The notes under the pieces: model-generated | What the model was told of the DNA's origin: nothing | Databases searched by the model: none | What the model saw: only the letters and a program-made list of their open reading frames with translations | Program-made: the position numbers and the translations under genes | Shown: positions 35,184-43,203 of the stretch, piece after piece | How the letters are laid out: every line of letters begins with the position of its first letter | Position numbering within the stretch: the stretch's first letter is position 1 | Assembly: GCF_947501385.1 (NCBI RefSeq) | Contig: NZ_CANMVP010000009.1 | Location: 91,654-155,653, forward strand | Length of the DNA: 64,000 nucleotides | Reading direction: 5' to 3' | From: an uncultured Polaribacter sp. | Lineage (GTDB): Bacteria > Bacteroidota > Bacteroidia > Flavobacteriales > Flavobacteriaceae

Positions 35184-36242
35184 ATGAAAAATAACTATAT
35201 ATTTCTTCTTTCACTGTTCCTTCTGATGAATTGTTCGTCGAAAGAAGAAGAAATCTATGCACCAATTCCGTATACTTTAGAAATTCCAACACTTTTTGCA
35301 GACCAATTAATTGCACCAATAATTCCAGCTAACAATCCTTTAACCGAAGAAGGTATTTCACTAGGAAAAAAATTATTCTTTGACAAAATTTTGTCTGGTA
35401 ACAATACGCAGTCTTGTGCAAGTTGTCATGATCCACAGAAAGCATTTACAGACAATCAGCAATTTAGTGATGGAATAAATGGCAATTCTGGAAAGAGAAA
35501 TGCAATGCCATTGTTTAATCTCGCTTGGAATTTTGATGAACGTTTTGCTTGGGATGGAAAAGAGTTTAGTTTAGAAAATCAGGCTTTTGAACCCGTTTCT
35601 AACCCTATAGAAATGCATGCTGATTGGCAAACGGTTGCAAAAAAACTACAAGCTGATGTGGAGTATCCAGATTTGTTTTTACAAGCTTTTGGAACTTCAA
35701 AAATAGATTCAACATTGGTTACAAAAGCAATTGCGCAATTTGAAAGGACGCTCATTTCTGGGAATTCAAAATTTGATAAATACCTTCAAGGAAAAGCTAC
35801 TTTAACATTACAAGAACAAAACGGATTTGATGTTTTTATGGACGAAGCTAAAGGAGACTGTTTTCATTGTCATGGCAGTGATAACAATCCTCTTTGGACA
35901 GACAACAAATTTCATAACAACGGTTTAGATGCTACTTTTTTAGATTTAGGTTTAGGAAAAGTAACAGGAGATCCTTCAGACAATGGCAAGTTTAAATCGC
36001 CATCCATCAGAAATTTAGCATTCACTGCGCCTTACATGCACGATGGTAGATTTGCAACGTTAGAAGAAGTCATCAATCATTATTCTGAAGGTCTAAAAAG
36101 ATCGTCAACAATAGATCCTTTGATGAAAAATATAAACAAAGGCGGTGTTCAATTGTCAACTCAAGACAAAGCAGATTTAAAAGCTTTTTTACTAGCACTT
36201 TCTGATGATGAATTTATCAATAATGCAGACTTCAAAGAATAA
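35184..36242 (+). CDS. Di-heme cytochrome c peroxidase/MauG family (MbnH-like) lipoprotein
   Basis: A 352-aa lipoprotein (MKNNYIFLLSLFLLMNCSS, Cys about 17) with two c-type heme sites, C77-ASCH81 and C226-FHCH230, the normal spacing for CcpA/MauG proteins, and the end motif FTAPYMHDGRFATLEEVINHY. Located 85 nt after an MbnP gene, it is a good candidate for its oxidising partner. Alternatively it reduces hydrogen peroxide as a plain peroxidase. The ATG at 35184 is used because the start at 35169 only adds a few hydrophilic residues. Confidence 0.82.
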   Translation: MKNNYIFLLSLFLLMNCSSKEEEIYAPIPYTLEIPTLFADQLIAPIIPANNPLTEEGISLGKKLFFDKILSGNNTQSCASCHDPQKAFTDNQQFSDGINGNSGKRNAMPLFNLAWNFDERFAWDGKEFSLENQAFEPVSNPIEMHADWQTVAKKLQADVEYPDLFLQAFGTSKIDSTLVTKAIAQFERTLISGNSKFDKYLQGKATLTLQEQNGFDVFMDEAKGDCFHCHGSDNNPLWTDNKFHNNGLDATFLDLGLGKVTGDPSDNGKFKSPSIRNLAFTAPYMHDGRFATLEEVINHYSEGLKRSSTIDPLMKNINKGGVQLSTQDKADLKAFLLALSDDEFINNADFKE

Positions 36243-36309
36243 TCAATAAAACCAATACTTTTATTAGGTTTCATAATCAAATTTTACACAATTTGTTCGA
36301 CTTATATCG

Positions 36310-36317
36310 TATATTTG
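36310..36317 (+). promoter_or_regulatory. -7 box of the suf region
   Basis: TATATTTG at 36310-36317, 31 nt before the A-type carrier gene, with TTG at 36293-36295 upstream. Confidence 0.5.
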
Positions 36318-36348
36318 CATCCTATTTAGATTTAATCTATTTAAAATT

Positions 36349-36678
36349 ATGATAAAAGTTTCAGATACAGCAAAGAAAAAAGTTATAGAATTAATGACCG
36401 ACGACGGTTTTGATGCTACAACAGATTATGTGAGAGTTGGCGTTAAAAGCGGTGGTTGTTCTGGTTTATCTTATGATTTAACTTTTGATAACAAACAAGA
36501 AGAAAACGATAAGGTTTTTGAAGAAAATAATGTAAAAATTATTGTCGATAAAAAGAGCTTTTTATATTTAGTTGGAACCACATTAGAATATTCTGGTGGT
36601 TTAAACGGAAAAGGATTTGTATTTAACAATCCTAACGCAAACAGAACTTGTGGTTGTGGGGAGTCATTCTCATTATAA
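36349..36678 (+). CDS. sufA: A-type Fe-S carrier (HesB/IscA/SufA family)
   Basis: A 109-aa Fe-S carrier protein that accepts clusters from the SUF scaffold and passes them to apo-proteins. The three conserved Cys are present: GVKSGGCSGLSYDL and the end CGCGESF. It is the first gene of the SUF region, preceding sufB; the direct sequence in between is an S23 pseudogene. ErpA/IscA assignments are also possible, since the family members are hard to separate by sequence. Confidence 0.88.
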   Translation: MIKVSDTAKKKVIELMTDDGFDATTDYVRVGVKSGGCSGLSYDLTFDNKQEENDKVFEENNVKIIVDKKSFLYLVGTTLEYSGGLNGKGFVFNNPNANRTCGCGESFSL

Positions 36679-36692
36679 AGAAGTTCAAAGTT

Positions 36693-37085
36693 ATGTCAAC
36701 TATTAAAATGTTCGAAGATTTAGAAATTTGGAAACTTTCTAGAACTCTTTGTAATGATATTAATATAGTTGCAAATAACACAGAATTAAGGAAAGATTAC
36801 AAATTATATAGCCAAATTGATGGTTCTTCGGGTTCAGTAATGGGCAATATTGCAGAAGGATTTGAAAGAAATGGTAATAAAGAATTTATTTAATTTTTAT
36901 CAATAGCAAAAGCATCTTGTGGCGAAACAAGGTCTCAATTATACAGGGTTTTTGATAGAAATTATATAAACGAAAAAGATTTTACTAAATTAAAAGAACA
37001 AGCACTTGTTTTAAGTAAAATGATTGGTGGTTTTATCAATTATTTGAAAAAAGGTGATTTAAAAGGAAGTAAATATAAGGATTAA
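36693..37085 (+). pseudogene. Four-helix-bundle S23/IVS gene broken by one TAA
   Basis: From ATG 36693 the frame encodes MSTIKMFEDLEIWKLSR, SSGSVMGNIAEGFER and, after a TAA at 36891-36893, continues in frame with [18 protein letters not shown] and [15 protein letters not shown] to TAA at 37083-37085. It aligns along the entire length with the intact copy at 40357-40746, where the position of the stop is a Gln (EFRQYLSIAK), so a single CAA to TAA change is enough to explain it. It lies between sufA and sufB. AAGTTCAAAGTT (36681-36692) upstream pairs with AACTTTGAATTT (37093-37104) downstream: 12 bp with one G-U. Confidence 0.85.
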
Positions 37086-37124
37086 CATTTACAACTTTGA
37101 ATTTTAAATAAGGAACTTTGAATT

Positions 37125-38570
37125 ATGAAATACACTGAAGAAGATTTAGAACAAGAATTAAAAACCCAAGAATATAAGTATGGGTTTTATACAGATATAG
37201 AAAGTGATACATTTCCTGTAGGGTTAAGTGAAGATGTAGTGCGTGCTATTTCTAAAAAGAAGAACGAGCCACAATGGATGACTGATTGGCGTTTGGAAGC
37301 GTTTCGAGTTTGGAAACAAATGGAGGAACCAGCATGGGCAAATGTTCATTATGAAAAACCTCAATTTCAAGACATTGCTTATTATTCTGCACCCAAAAAG
37401 AAACCCAAATTAAATTCTTTAGATGAGGTAGATCCAGAATTATTAGACACTTTTAAACGTTTAGGAATTTCTTTAGACGAACAAAAAAAATTAGCCAATG
37501 TTGCGGTAGATATTGTAATGGATTCTGTTTCTGTCGCTACTACTTTTAAGAAAACATTGGGTGAAAAAGGCATTATTTTTATGCCAATCTCTGAAGCAAT
37601 TCAAGAACACCCAGAATTGGTAAGAAAATATTTAGGGACTGTTGTACCCACTACAGACAACTTTTATGCAGCATTAAATTCGGCAGTTTTTTCTGACGGA
37701 TCTTTTTGTTACATTCCAAAAGGGGTTCGATGTCCGATGGAATTATCAACCTATTTTAGAATTAACGAAGGTGGAACAGGCCAATTTGAAAGAACCTTAG
37801 TGGTTGCAGACAAAGGAAGTTATGTTTCGTATTTAGAAGGTTGTACAGCACCAAGTAGAGATGAAAATCAATTGCACGCAGCCGTTGTAGAATTAATTGC
37901 AATGGATGATGCAGAAATTAAATATTCTACCGTACAAAACTGGTATCCTGGAAATAAAGAAGGAAAAGGTGGCGTTTACAATTTTGTAACCAAAAGAGGA
38001 TTGTGCGAAAACAACGCAAAAATTTCTTGGACACAGGTAGAAACGGGTTCTGCTGTAACTTGGAAATATCCTTCTTGTATTTTAAAAGGAAACAATTCTG
38101 TGGGTGAATTTTACTCGATTGCAGTAACTAACAATCATCAGCAAGCAGATACAGGTACAAAAATGATTCATTTGGGAAAAAACACCAGATCTACCATTAT
38201 TTCTAAAGGTATTTCTGCGGGAAAATCTCAAAACTCATACAGAGGATTGGTTCAGATAAATTCGAGAGCAGAAAATGCACGTAATTTTTCTCAATGTGAT
38301 TCTTTGTTGATGGGAAATGATTGTGGCGCTCACACGTTTCCGTACATCGAAGTAAAAAACAAATCGGCACAAATAGAACACGAAGCAACCACCAGTAAAA
38401 TTGGTGAAGAACAATTGTTCTATTGTAACCAACGTGGTATTGATACTGAAAAAGCGATCGCATTGATTGTAAACGGATTTAGCAAAGAAGTATTAAACAA
38501 ATTACCAATGGAATTTGCTGTAGAAGCTCAAAAATTATTGGAAATTAGTTTAGAAGGCTCCGTAGGTTAA
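37125..38570 (+). CDS. sufB: Fe-S cluster assembly scaffold subunit SufB
   Basis: A 481-aa component of the SufBC2D complex, on which Fe-S clusters are built from SufS-derived sulfur. The body is the long right-handed beta-helix ([59 protein letters not shown]) followed by the C-terminal helix [11 protein letters not shown]. Normal length. It is preceded by an S23 pseudogene and followed by hairpin repeats and a hydrolase gene, then sufC. Confidence 0.96.
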   Translation: MKYTEEDLEQELKTQEYKYGFYTDIESDTFPVGLSEDVVRAISKKKNEPQWMTDWRLEAFRVWKQMEEPAWANVHYEKPQFQDIAYYSAPKKKPKLNSLDEVDPELLDTFKRLGISLDEQKKLANVAVDIVMDSVSVATTFKKTLGEKGIIFMPISEAIQEHPELVRKYLGTVVPTTDNFYAALNSAVFSDGSFCYIPKGVRCPMELSTYFRINEGGTGQFERTLVVADKGSYVSYLEGCTAPSRDENQLHAAVVELIAMDDAEIKYSTVQNWYPGNKEGKGGVYNFVTKRGLCENNAKISWTQVETGSAVTWKYPSCILKGNNSVGEFYSIAVTNNHQQADTGTKMIHLGKNTRSTIISKGISAGKSQNSYRGLVQINSRAENARNFSQCDSLLMGNDCGAHTFPYIEVKNKSAQIEHEATTSKIGEEQLFYCNQRGIDTEKAIALIVNGFSKEVLNKLPMEFAVEAQKLLEISLEGSVG

Positions 38571-38577
38571 AATTTTT

Positions 38578-38681
38578 CCTGCAAGGTTTCAAAAACCCTC
38601 CTGCAAGGTTTCGAAAACCTTGTAGGTATATTAATAAATAAGTGATTATACCTACAAGGTCAAAAAAAGACCTTGCAGGAA
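38578..38681. repeat. Cluster of three REP-like hairpins
   Basis: Three related units follow sufB: an imperfect copy at about 38578-38599, CCTGCAAGGTTTC-GAAAACCTTGTAGG (38600-38626), and CCTACAAGGTC-A7-GACCTTGCAGG (38651-38679), the last identical to 11767-11795. They lie between co-oriented genes of the suf region and may affect mRNA stability. Confidence 0.8.
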
Positions 38682-38700
38682 AATAAAGTCAAATTACCAA

Positions 38701-39537
38701 ATGAAAAAGATACTTTTCTTATTTGCAATTGCAATTAGTATTGTAAGCTGTAAAAAATCAGAAAAAAAGGTGGACGAGATTTCGAAGCCTAAAGTTACAT
38801 TACACCAATTAGTGGGCGGTTCTATCTTAGTGAAAAAATTAGAAGTTTTCTCACAAGACACAACCTATACAGGCCAAACAAAACAATTTACAGATGCATA
38901 TTATGTAATCTCTCACCCAAAAGGAAACTTCATGTGGGATGCTGGCTTGCCAGAACAATTGGTTATGGAAACCCCTTATGACGAACCAAGTGGCGTATAT
39001 CAAATTCGTAGACCAGATTCTTTAGTAAATCAATTAAAATCGATTGGTTTTAAAATTGATGATTTTAAATATTTTGCCATGTCGCATTCGCATTTTGATC
39101 ATACAGGGCATGCAAATTACATGAAAAATGCAACTTGGTTGGTGCAAGAAAATGAGTACAATTCAGTTGCTGGAGATTCTTTAGAAGTAAAAAACCCAGC
39201 AGTTTCAGAATTAAAAAATGTTCAAAAACTAAATGGAGATTATGATGTTTTTGGCGACGGAACAGTAGTTATCAAATACATGCCTGGTCATACCGTTGGA
39301 CATCAAGTTTTATATGTTGATTTAGGACTAGAAAAACCAATCTTACTAACAGGAGATTTGTATCATTTTAAAGAAAACAGAACCAATAAAGGAGTTCCTT
39401 CATTCAATTATAATGTAGCGCAAACTTTAGAAAGTATGAAGTTGTTTGAAGCTTTTGCAAAAGAAAAAAATGCAGAAGTTATTATTCAACATTCACCAAA
39501 AGATTTCGAAAAATTAGAAAATATATTAAAAAAGTAA
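38701..39537 (+). CDS. Metallo-beta-lactamase-fold lipoprotein, N-acyl homoserine lactonase-like
   Basis: A 278-aa lipoprotein (ISIVSCKK lipobox, Cys about 17) with an MBL fold: H129-S-H131-F-D133-H134 in AMSHSHFDHTGH, then MPGHTVGHQVLYVDL, LLTGDLYHFKEN and a final His in IIQHSPKDF. All zinc ligands are present. It resembles the family annotated as N-acyl homoserine lactonases, but the substrate may be any ester or lactone. It is unrelated in function to Fe-S assembly yet sits between sufB and sufC, in line with them. Confidence 0.82.
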   Translation: MKKILFLFAIAISIVSCKKSEKKVDEISKPKVTLHQLVGGSILVKKLEVFSQDTTYTGQTKQFTDAYYVISHPKGNFMWDAGLPEQLVMETPYDEPSGVYQIRRPDSLVNQLKSIGFKIDDFKYFAMSHSHFDHTGHANYMKNATWLVQENEYNSVAGDSLEVKNPAVSELKNVQKLNGDYDVFGDGTVVIKYMPGHTVGHQVLYVDLGLEKPILLTGDLYHFKENRTNKGVPSFNYNVAQTLESMKLFEAFAKEKNAEVIIQHSPKDFEKLENILKK

Positions 39538-39578
39538 ACGCTTAGAGCTTACAGCTTAAGGCATATAGCAAATAAAAG

Positions 39579-40325
39579 ATGTTAAAAATAGAAAATTTAC
39601 AAGCAAGTATAGACGATAAATCGATCTTAAAAGGATTAAATTTAGAAGTAAAAGCTGGTGAAGTGCATGCAATTATGGGTCCCAATGGTGCAGGGAAAAG
39701 TACTTTGGCTAATATTATTGCTGGTAAAGATGATTACGAAGTTACCAACGGAACTATTGAGTTGAATGGTGAAGACATTAGCGAGCTTGCTCCTGAAGAA
39801 AGAGCGCACAATGGTGTGTTTTTATCTTTCCAATATCCTGTAGAAATTCCTGGAGTTTCTGTAACCAATTTTATAAAAACGGCTATTAACGAAACTCGTA
39901 AAGCGAAAGGTTTAGAAGACATGCCTGCAAAAGACATGTTAAAAAAGATTCGTGAAAAATCTGAATTACTAGAAATTGATAGAAAGTTCTTAGGACGTTC
40001 TTTAAACGAAGGTTTTTCTGGTGGAGAAAAAAAACGTAACGAAATCTTTCAAATGGCCATGTTAGAACCAAAACTAGCTATTTTAGATGAAACAGATTCT
40101 GGTTTAGATATTGATGCTTTGCGTATTGTTGCAAACGGAGTAAATAAGCTAAAATCTAAAGACAATGCTGTAATTGTTATTACGCATTATCAACGTTTGT
40201 TAGAATACATCGTTCCAGATTTTGTACACGTTTTACACGATGGTAAAATTGTAAAAACAGGTGACGCTTCCTTAGCCTTAGAGTTAGAAGCAAAAGGATA
40301 CGATTGGATTAAAGAATTAGCATAA
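39579..40325 (+). CDS. sufC: SUF complex ATPase SufC
   Basis: A 248-aa ABC-type ATPase that drives conformational change of SufB-SufD. Walker A GPNGAGKST (about residues 33-41), signature FSGGEKKRNE, Walker B LAILDETDSGLDID and the His switch VITHYQRLL are all intact. The 41-nt gap before it (39538-39578) is a low-complexity walk of AGCTTA/ACAGCTTAAG. It is followed by the S23 gene. Confidence 0.97.
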   Translation: MLKIENLQASIDDKSILKGLNLEVKAGEVHAIMGPNGAGKSTLANIIAGKDDYEVTNGTIELNGEDISELAPEERAHNGVFLSFQYPVEIPGVSVTNFIKTAINETRKAKGLEDMPAKDMLKKIREKSELLEIDRKFLGRSLNEGFSGGEKKRNEIFQMAMLEPKLAILDETDSGLDIDALRIVANGVNKLKSKDNAVIVITHYQRLLEYIVPDFVHVLHDGKIVKTGDASLALELEAKGYDWIKELA

Positions 40326-40344
40326 AAATTGTTTCTATTGTTTA

Positions 40345-40786
40345 AAGTTTCAGGTTTTGGCAACGATTAGAAGATTTGAAGATTTAGAAATTTGGCAACT
40401 TGCTAGAAAATTATCTCAGCAAATTATCTCCATTTCAAAAAATACAGAATTAAAAAATGATTATCGTTTTAAAGATCAAATAAAAGCTTCTTCGGGTTCC
40501 GTTATGGACAACATCGCAGAAGGTTTTGAACGAGATGGAAATTTAGAATTTAGACAATATTTATCAATAGCCAAAGGTTCTGCAGGAGAAACACGCTCAC
40601 AATCTTACAGACTTTTTGATTCAGAATATATTTCTGAAGAACAATTAAAACAATTAATTAGTGCGTGTGAAGAGTTGAGTAAAAGAATAGCAAATTTTAT
40701 CAGCTATTTAAACAAAAAAGATTTTAAAGGGAATAAGTTCAAGTAAGCAACAACTTGAAACTAAAGAAACTTTAAACCTGAAACTT
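40345..40786. repeat. Inverted repeats enclosing the S23 gene between sufC and sufD
   Basis: AAGTTTCAGGTTT at 40345-40357 is perfectly complementary to AAACCTGAAACTT at 40774-40786 (13 bp). Outside these, TTCTAT (40333-40338) and ATAGAA (40787-40792) add six pairs across a 6-nt bulge. In the mRNA they would bring the ends of sufC and sufD together and loop out the S23 gene. Confidence 0.75.
40357..40746 (+). CDS. Four-helix-bundle protein, S23/IVS family (inserted in suf operon)
   Basis: A 129-aa S23-family protein: MATIRRFEDLEIWQLARKL, SSGSVMDNIAEGFER and LSIAKGSAGETRSQSYRLFD. It shares about half of its residues with the broken copy at 36693 and is intact. The start is TTG at 40357 (there is no in-frame ATG nearby), and the same TTG usage is seen at 2397. 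It lies between sufC and sufD, 31 nt after the sufC stop and 48 nt before the sufD start, within 13-bp inverted repeats. Function of solo copies unknown. Confidence 0.88.
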   Translation: MATIRRFEDLEIWQLARKLSQQIISISKNTELKNDYRFKDQIKASSGSVMDNIAEGFERDGNLEFRQYLSIAKGSAGETRSQSYRLFDSEYISEEQLKQLISACEELSKRIANFISYLNKKDFKGNKFK

Positions 40787-40794
40787 ATAGAAAA

Positions 40795-42108
40795 ATGGAA
40801 TTAAAAGACAAATTATTATCATCATATGTAGCGTTTGAAAATCGTGTAGACACCAATTCTGATGTGCATGAAATTCGTTCTGAAGCGTTGCAGAATTTTG
40901 AAGATTTAGGCTTTCCTTCTAAGAAATTAGAAGCTTGGAAATACACTTCTTTAAACTCAGTATTAAAGCAAGACTATAGCTTATTTCCTAATAAAGAAAA
41001 TGCTATTGAATTAGCAGACGTAAAAAAATATTTTATACATGATATCGATGCGTATAAATTGGTTTTTATAGATGGAAAATACAGCTCTTTTTTATCTGAA
41101 ACCACCCACGATACTTTTGATGTTTGTTTAATGTCTGCGGCTCTAAGCAAACCAAAATACAAAGTTGTTATTGAAAATTATTTTAATAAAATAGCTAAAA
41201 AAGACAACTTAACTTCTTTAAATACTGCCTTTGCTAATGAAGGTGCGTATATCTACATTCCTAAGAATGTGGAGGTAGAAAAGCCAATTCAAATCATTAA
41301 TTTTACAACAGGCTCTGAAGTGGCAACCTTATTACAACCAAGAAATTTAATTGTGGTTGAACAAAATGCACATGTACAAATTATAGAACGTCATCAAAGT
41401 TTAACCTCAAATCCGGTTTTAACAAATTCGGTTACTGAAGTTTTTGCAGCCAAAGATGCAACTGTAGATATCTATAAGATTCAGAATGATGATGAGAATG
41501 CTTCTTTAGTGGATAATTCTTACGTGGAACAAAAGTCGAACAGTATTGTTTCTGTACATACTTTTTCTTTTGGAGGAAATATCACTAGAAATAACTTAAA
41601 CTTTTATCAAAGAGGAGAATACATCGATTCTATCTTAAAAGGAATTACAATTCTTGATGGGAAGCAACACGTAGATCACCACACTTTGGTACATCATATA
41701 GAGCCAAACTGTGAAAGTCACCAAGATTATAAAGGCATTTATGATGCCCGTTCTACAGGTGTTTTTAATGGTAAAGTTATTGTTGATAAAGAGGCGCAGA
41801 AAACAAATGCATATCAAAAGAACAATAATGTTTTAATGAGCGATAAAGCAACCATTAATGCAAAACCACAACTAGAAATTTTTGCAGATGATGTAAAATG
41901 TTCTCACGGTTGTACGATTGGTCAATTAGATGACGATGCTTTGTTTTACATGCAGCAACGTGGAATTCCGAAGAAAGAAGGAAAGGCTTTATTGATGTTT
42001 GCTTTTGCAAATACCGTTTTAGAAAGTGTTAAAATACCCGAAGTAAAACAAAGAATTGCAAGCATTATTGCTAAAAAATTAAACGTAAAAATAGGATTCG
42101 ATTTATAG
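40795..42108 (+). CDS. sufD: Fe-S cluster assembly subunit SufD
   Basis: A 437-aa partner of SufB in the SufBC2D complex. It shows the beta-helix (LLQPRNLIVVEQNAHVQIIE, VDIYKIQNDDENASLVDNS) and the highly conserved C-terminal segment DDVKCSHGCTIGQLDDDALFYMQQRGI. Full length. It is the last gene of the core cluster before a strong terminator. Confidence 0.95.
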   Translation: MELKDKLLSSYVAFENRVDTNSDVHEIRSEALQNFEDLGFPSKKLEAWKYTSLNSVLKQDYSLFPNKENAIELADVKKYFIHDIDAYKLVFIDGKYSSFLSETTHDTFDVCLMSAALSKPKYKVVIENYFNKIAKKDNLTSLNTAFANEGAYIYIPKNVEVEKPIQIINFTTGSEVATLLQPRNLIVVEQNAHVQIIERHQSLTSNPVLTNSVTEVFAAKDATVDIYKIQNDDENASLVDNSYVEQKSNSIVSVHTFSFGGNITRNNLNFYQRGEYIDSILKGITILDGKQHVDHHTLVHHIEPNCESHQDYKGIYDARSTGVFNGKVIVDKEAQKTNAYQKNNNVLMSDKATINAKPQLEIFADDVKCSHGCTIGQLDDDALFYMQQRGIPKKEGKALLMFAFANTVLESVKIPEVKQRIASIIAKKLNVKIGFDL

Positions 42109-42131
42109 TATTTGAGATACTTTCTATACAT

Positions 42132-42172
42132 AAAAAACCACACTTCTGAAGTTTTAGAAGCGTGGTTTTTTT
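42132..42172 (+). terminator. Intrinsic terminator after sufD
   Basis: A stem with arms ACCACACTTCT and AGAAGCGTGGT, extended by A/T runs, loop GAAGTTTT, then a U-rich tail. This ends the sufB-sufD transcript, so sufS (44629) is transcribed from its own promoter. Confidence 0.8.
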
Positions 42173-42214
42173 GTGATTCTTAAAATTTTTGTACCTTTAA
42201 AAAAACCAAAAATC

Positions 42215-42418
42215 ATGAATAAAACAATTAAAACAGTATTACTAGTTGCCGGAATTATTTTATTAGGCTACGGAATTTACACGATGATTCAACCAGAAGC
42301 TCAAGTTTCTATTGGTGATGTAGATTTAGTAACAGCACAAGACAACACAAACGCTTACATTACTATTGTTCTAGGAATTGTAGCAATAGCAATAGGATTA
42401 GTAAAAGGAAAAAGTTAG
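42215..42418 (+). CDS. Small two-helix membrane protein (DUF3185-like)
   Basis: A 67-aa membrane protein: helix VLLVAGIILLGYGIYTMI, a polar middle (QPEAQVSIGDVDLVTAQDN) and helix AYITIVLGIVAIAIGLV. The pattern is that of DUF3185 proteins, function unknown. The ATG at 42215 is chosen; the open frame continues to 42173 but the upstream part overlaps the terminator. Confidence 0.6.
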   Translation: MNKTIKTVLLVAGIILLGYGIYTMIQPEAQVSIGDVDLVTAQDNTNAYITIVLGIVAIAIGLVKGKS

Positions 42419-42453
42419 TACGTCAAACAATTTTATTTCAATATTTTGATACC

Positions 42454-42487
42454 AATGAGCTCGATCATCAATCGAGCTCATTATTTT
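42454..42487 (+). terminator. Intrinsic terminator, perfect 12-bp stem
   Basis: AATGAGCTCGAT (42454-42465), loop CATCA, ATCGAGCTCATT (42471-42482), then ATTTTT. Confidence 0.85.
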
Positions 42488-42571
42488 TAGCTATAGTTTT
42501 TAGGTAATTCATTTAAAGAACTAAAATTTAATAAAGCTACAAGCAATTAAAAATAAACACTTTTTTTAAAA

Positions 42572-43198
42572 ATGAAAATTATTCTAATTTCAGATACACA
42601 TGGCAATCATCACTTTAGAGCTCCTAGTGGTGATGTTTTAATTCATGCTGGTGATGTTTCTGCAAGAGGCACAAAAAGAGAAATTGATAGTTTTATAAAA
42701 TGGTTTCAATCTCAACCACATAAACATAAAATTTTTATCGCTGGAAACCATGATTTCTACTTAGAGGAAGTCGCAAAAAATAAAATGCAAATAGAAATTC
42801 CGAATCTTATCTATTTGAATGACTCTGGCTGCGAGATTGATGGAATAAAATTCTGGGGATCACCAATTCAACCCACTTTTTTTAATTGGGCGTTTAATAG
42901 GAATAGAGGCGAAGAAATAAAAAAACATTGGGATTTAATTCCTAAAGACACAGATGTTTTAATAACACATGGACCACCACACAAAATTTTAGATCTTACA
43001 AAAAGTGGGGAATATGCTGGTTGCAAAGAACTGAAAAAAAAGGTGCTAGAAATTAAACCTAAATTACACGTTTTTGGGCACATTCATGAAGCTTATGGTA
43101 AAATTACTCAAAATGAAACCATCTTTGTAAATGCTTCTTTATTGGATGATAGATACAAAAGTGTGAATACACCTATCGAAGTACATATAGAAGTTTAA
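42572..43198 (+). CDS. Calcineurin-like metallophosphoesterase
   Basis: A 208-aa cytoplasmic phosphoesterase. Dinuclear metal motifs in order: SDTHGNHH, HAGDVSARG, FIAGNHDFYL, LITHGPPHKI and VFGHIHEAYG. The motif set is complete. It resembles the YkuE/MPPED-type single-domain enzymes acting on phosphodiesters. It is transcribed alone between two terminator/convergent structures. Confidence 0.85.
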   Translation: MKIILISDTHGNHHFRAPSGDVLIHAGDVSARGTKREIDSFIKWFQSQPHKHKIFIAGNHDFYLEEVAKNKMQIEIPNLIYLNDSGCEIDGIKFWGSPIQPTFFNWAFNRNRGEEIKKHWDLIPKDTDVLITHGPPHKILDLTKSGEYAGCKELKKKVLEIKPKLHVFGHIHEAYGKITQNETIFVNASLLDDRYKSVNTPIEVHIEV

Positions 43199-43203
43199 CT
43201 ATA

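Noticed and set aside
42173..42418. Longer 81-aa version of the small membrane protein
   Set aside because: Its start lies in the sufD terminator; the 67-aa version begins at the membrane helix and has the better start.
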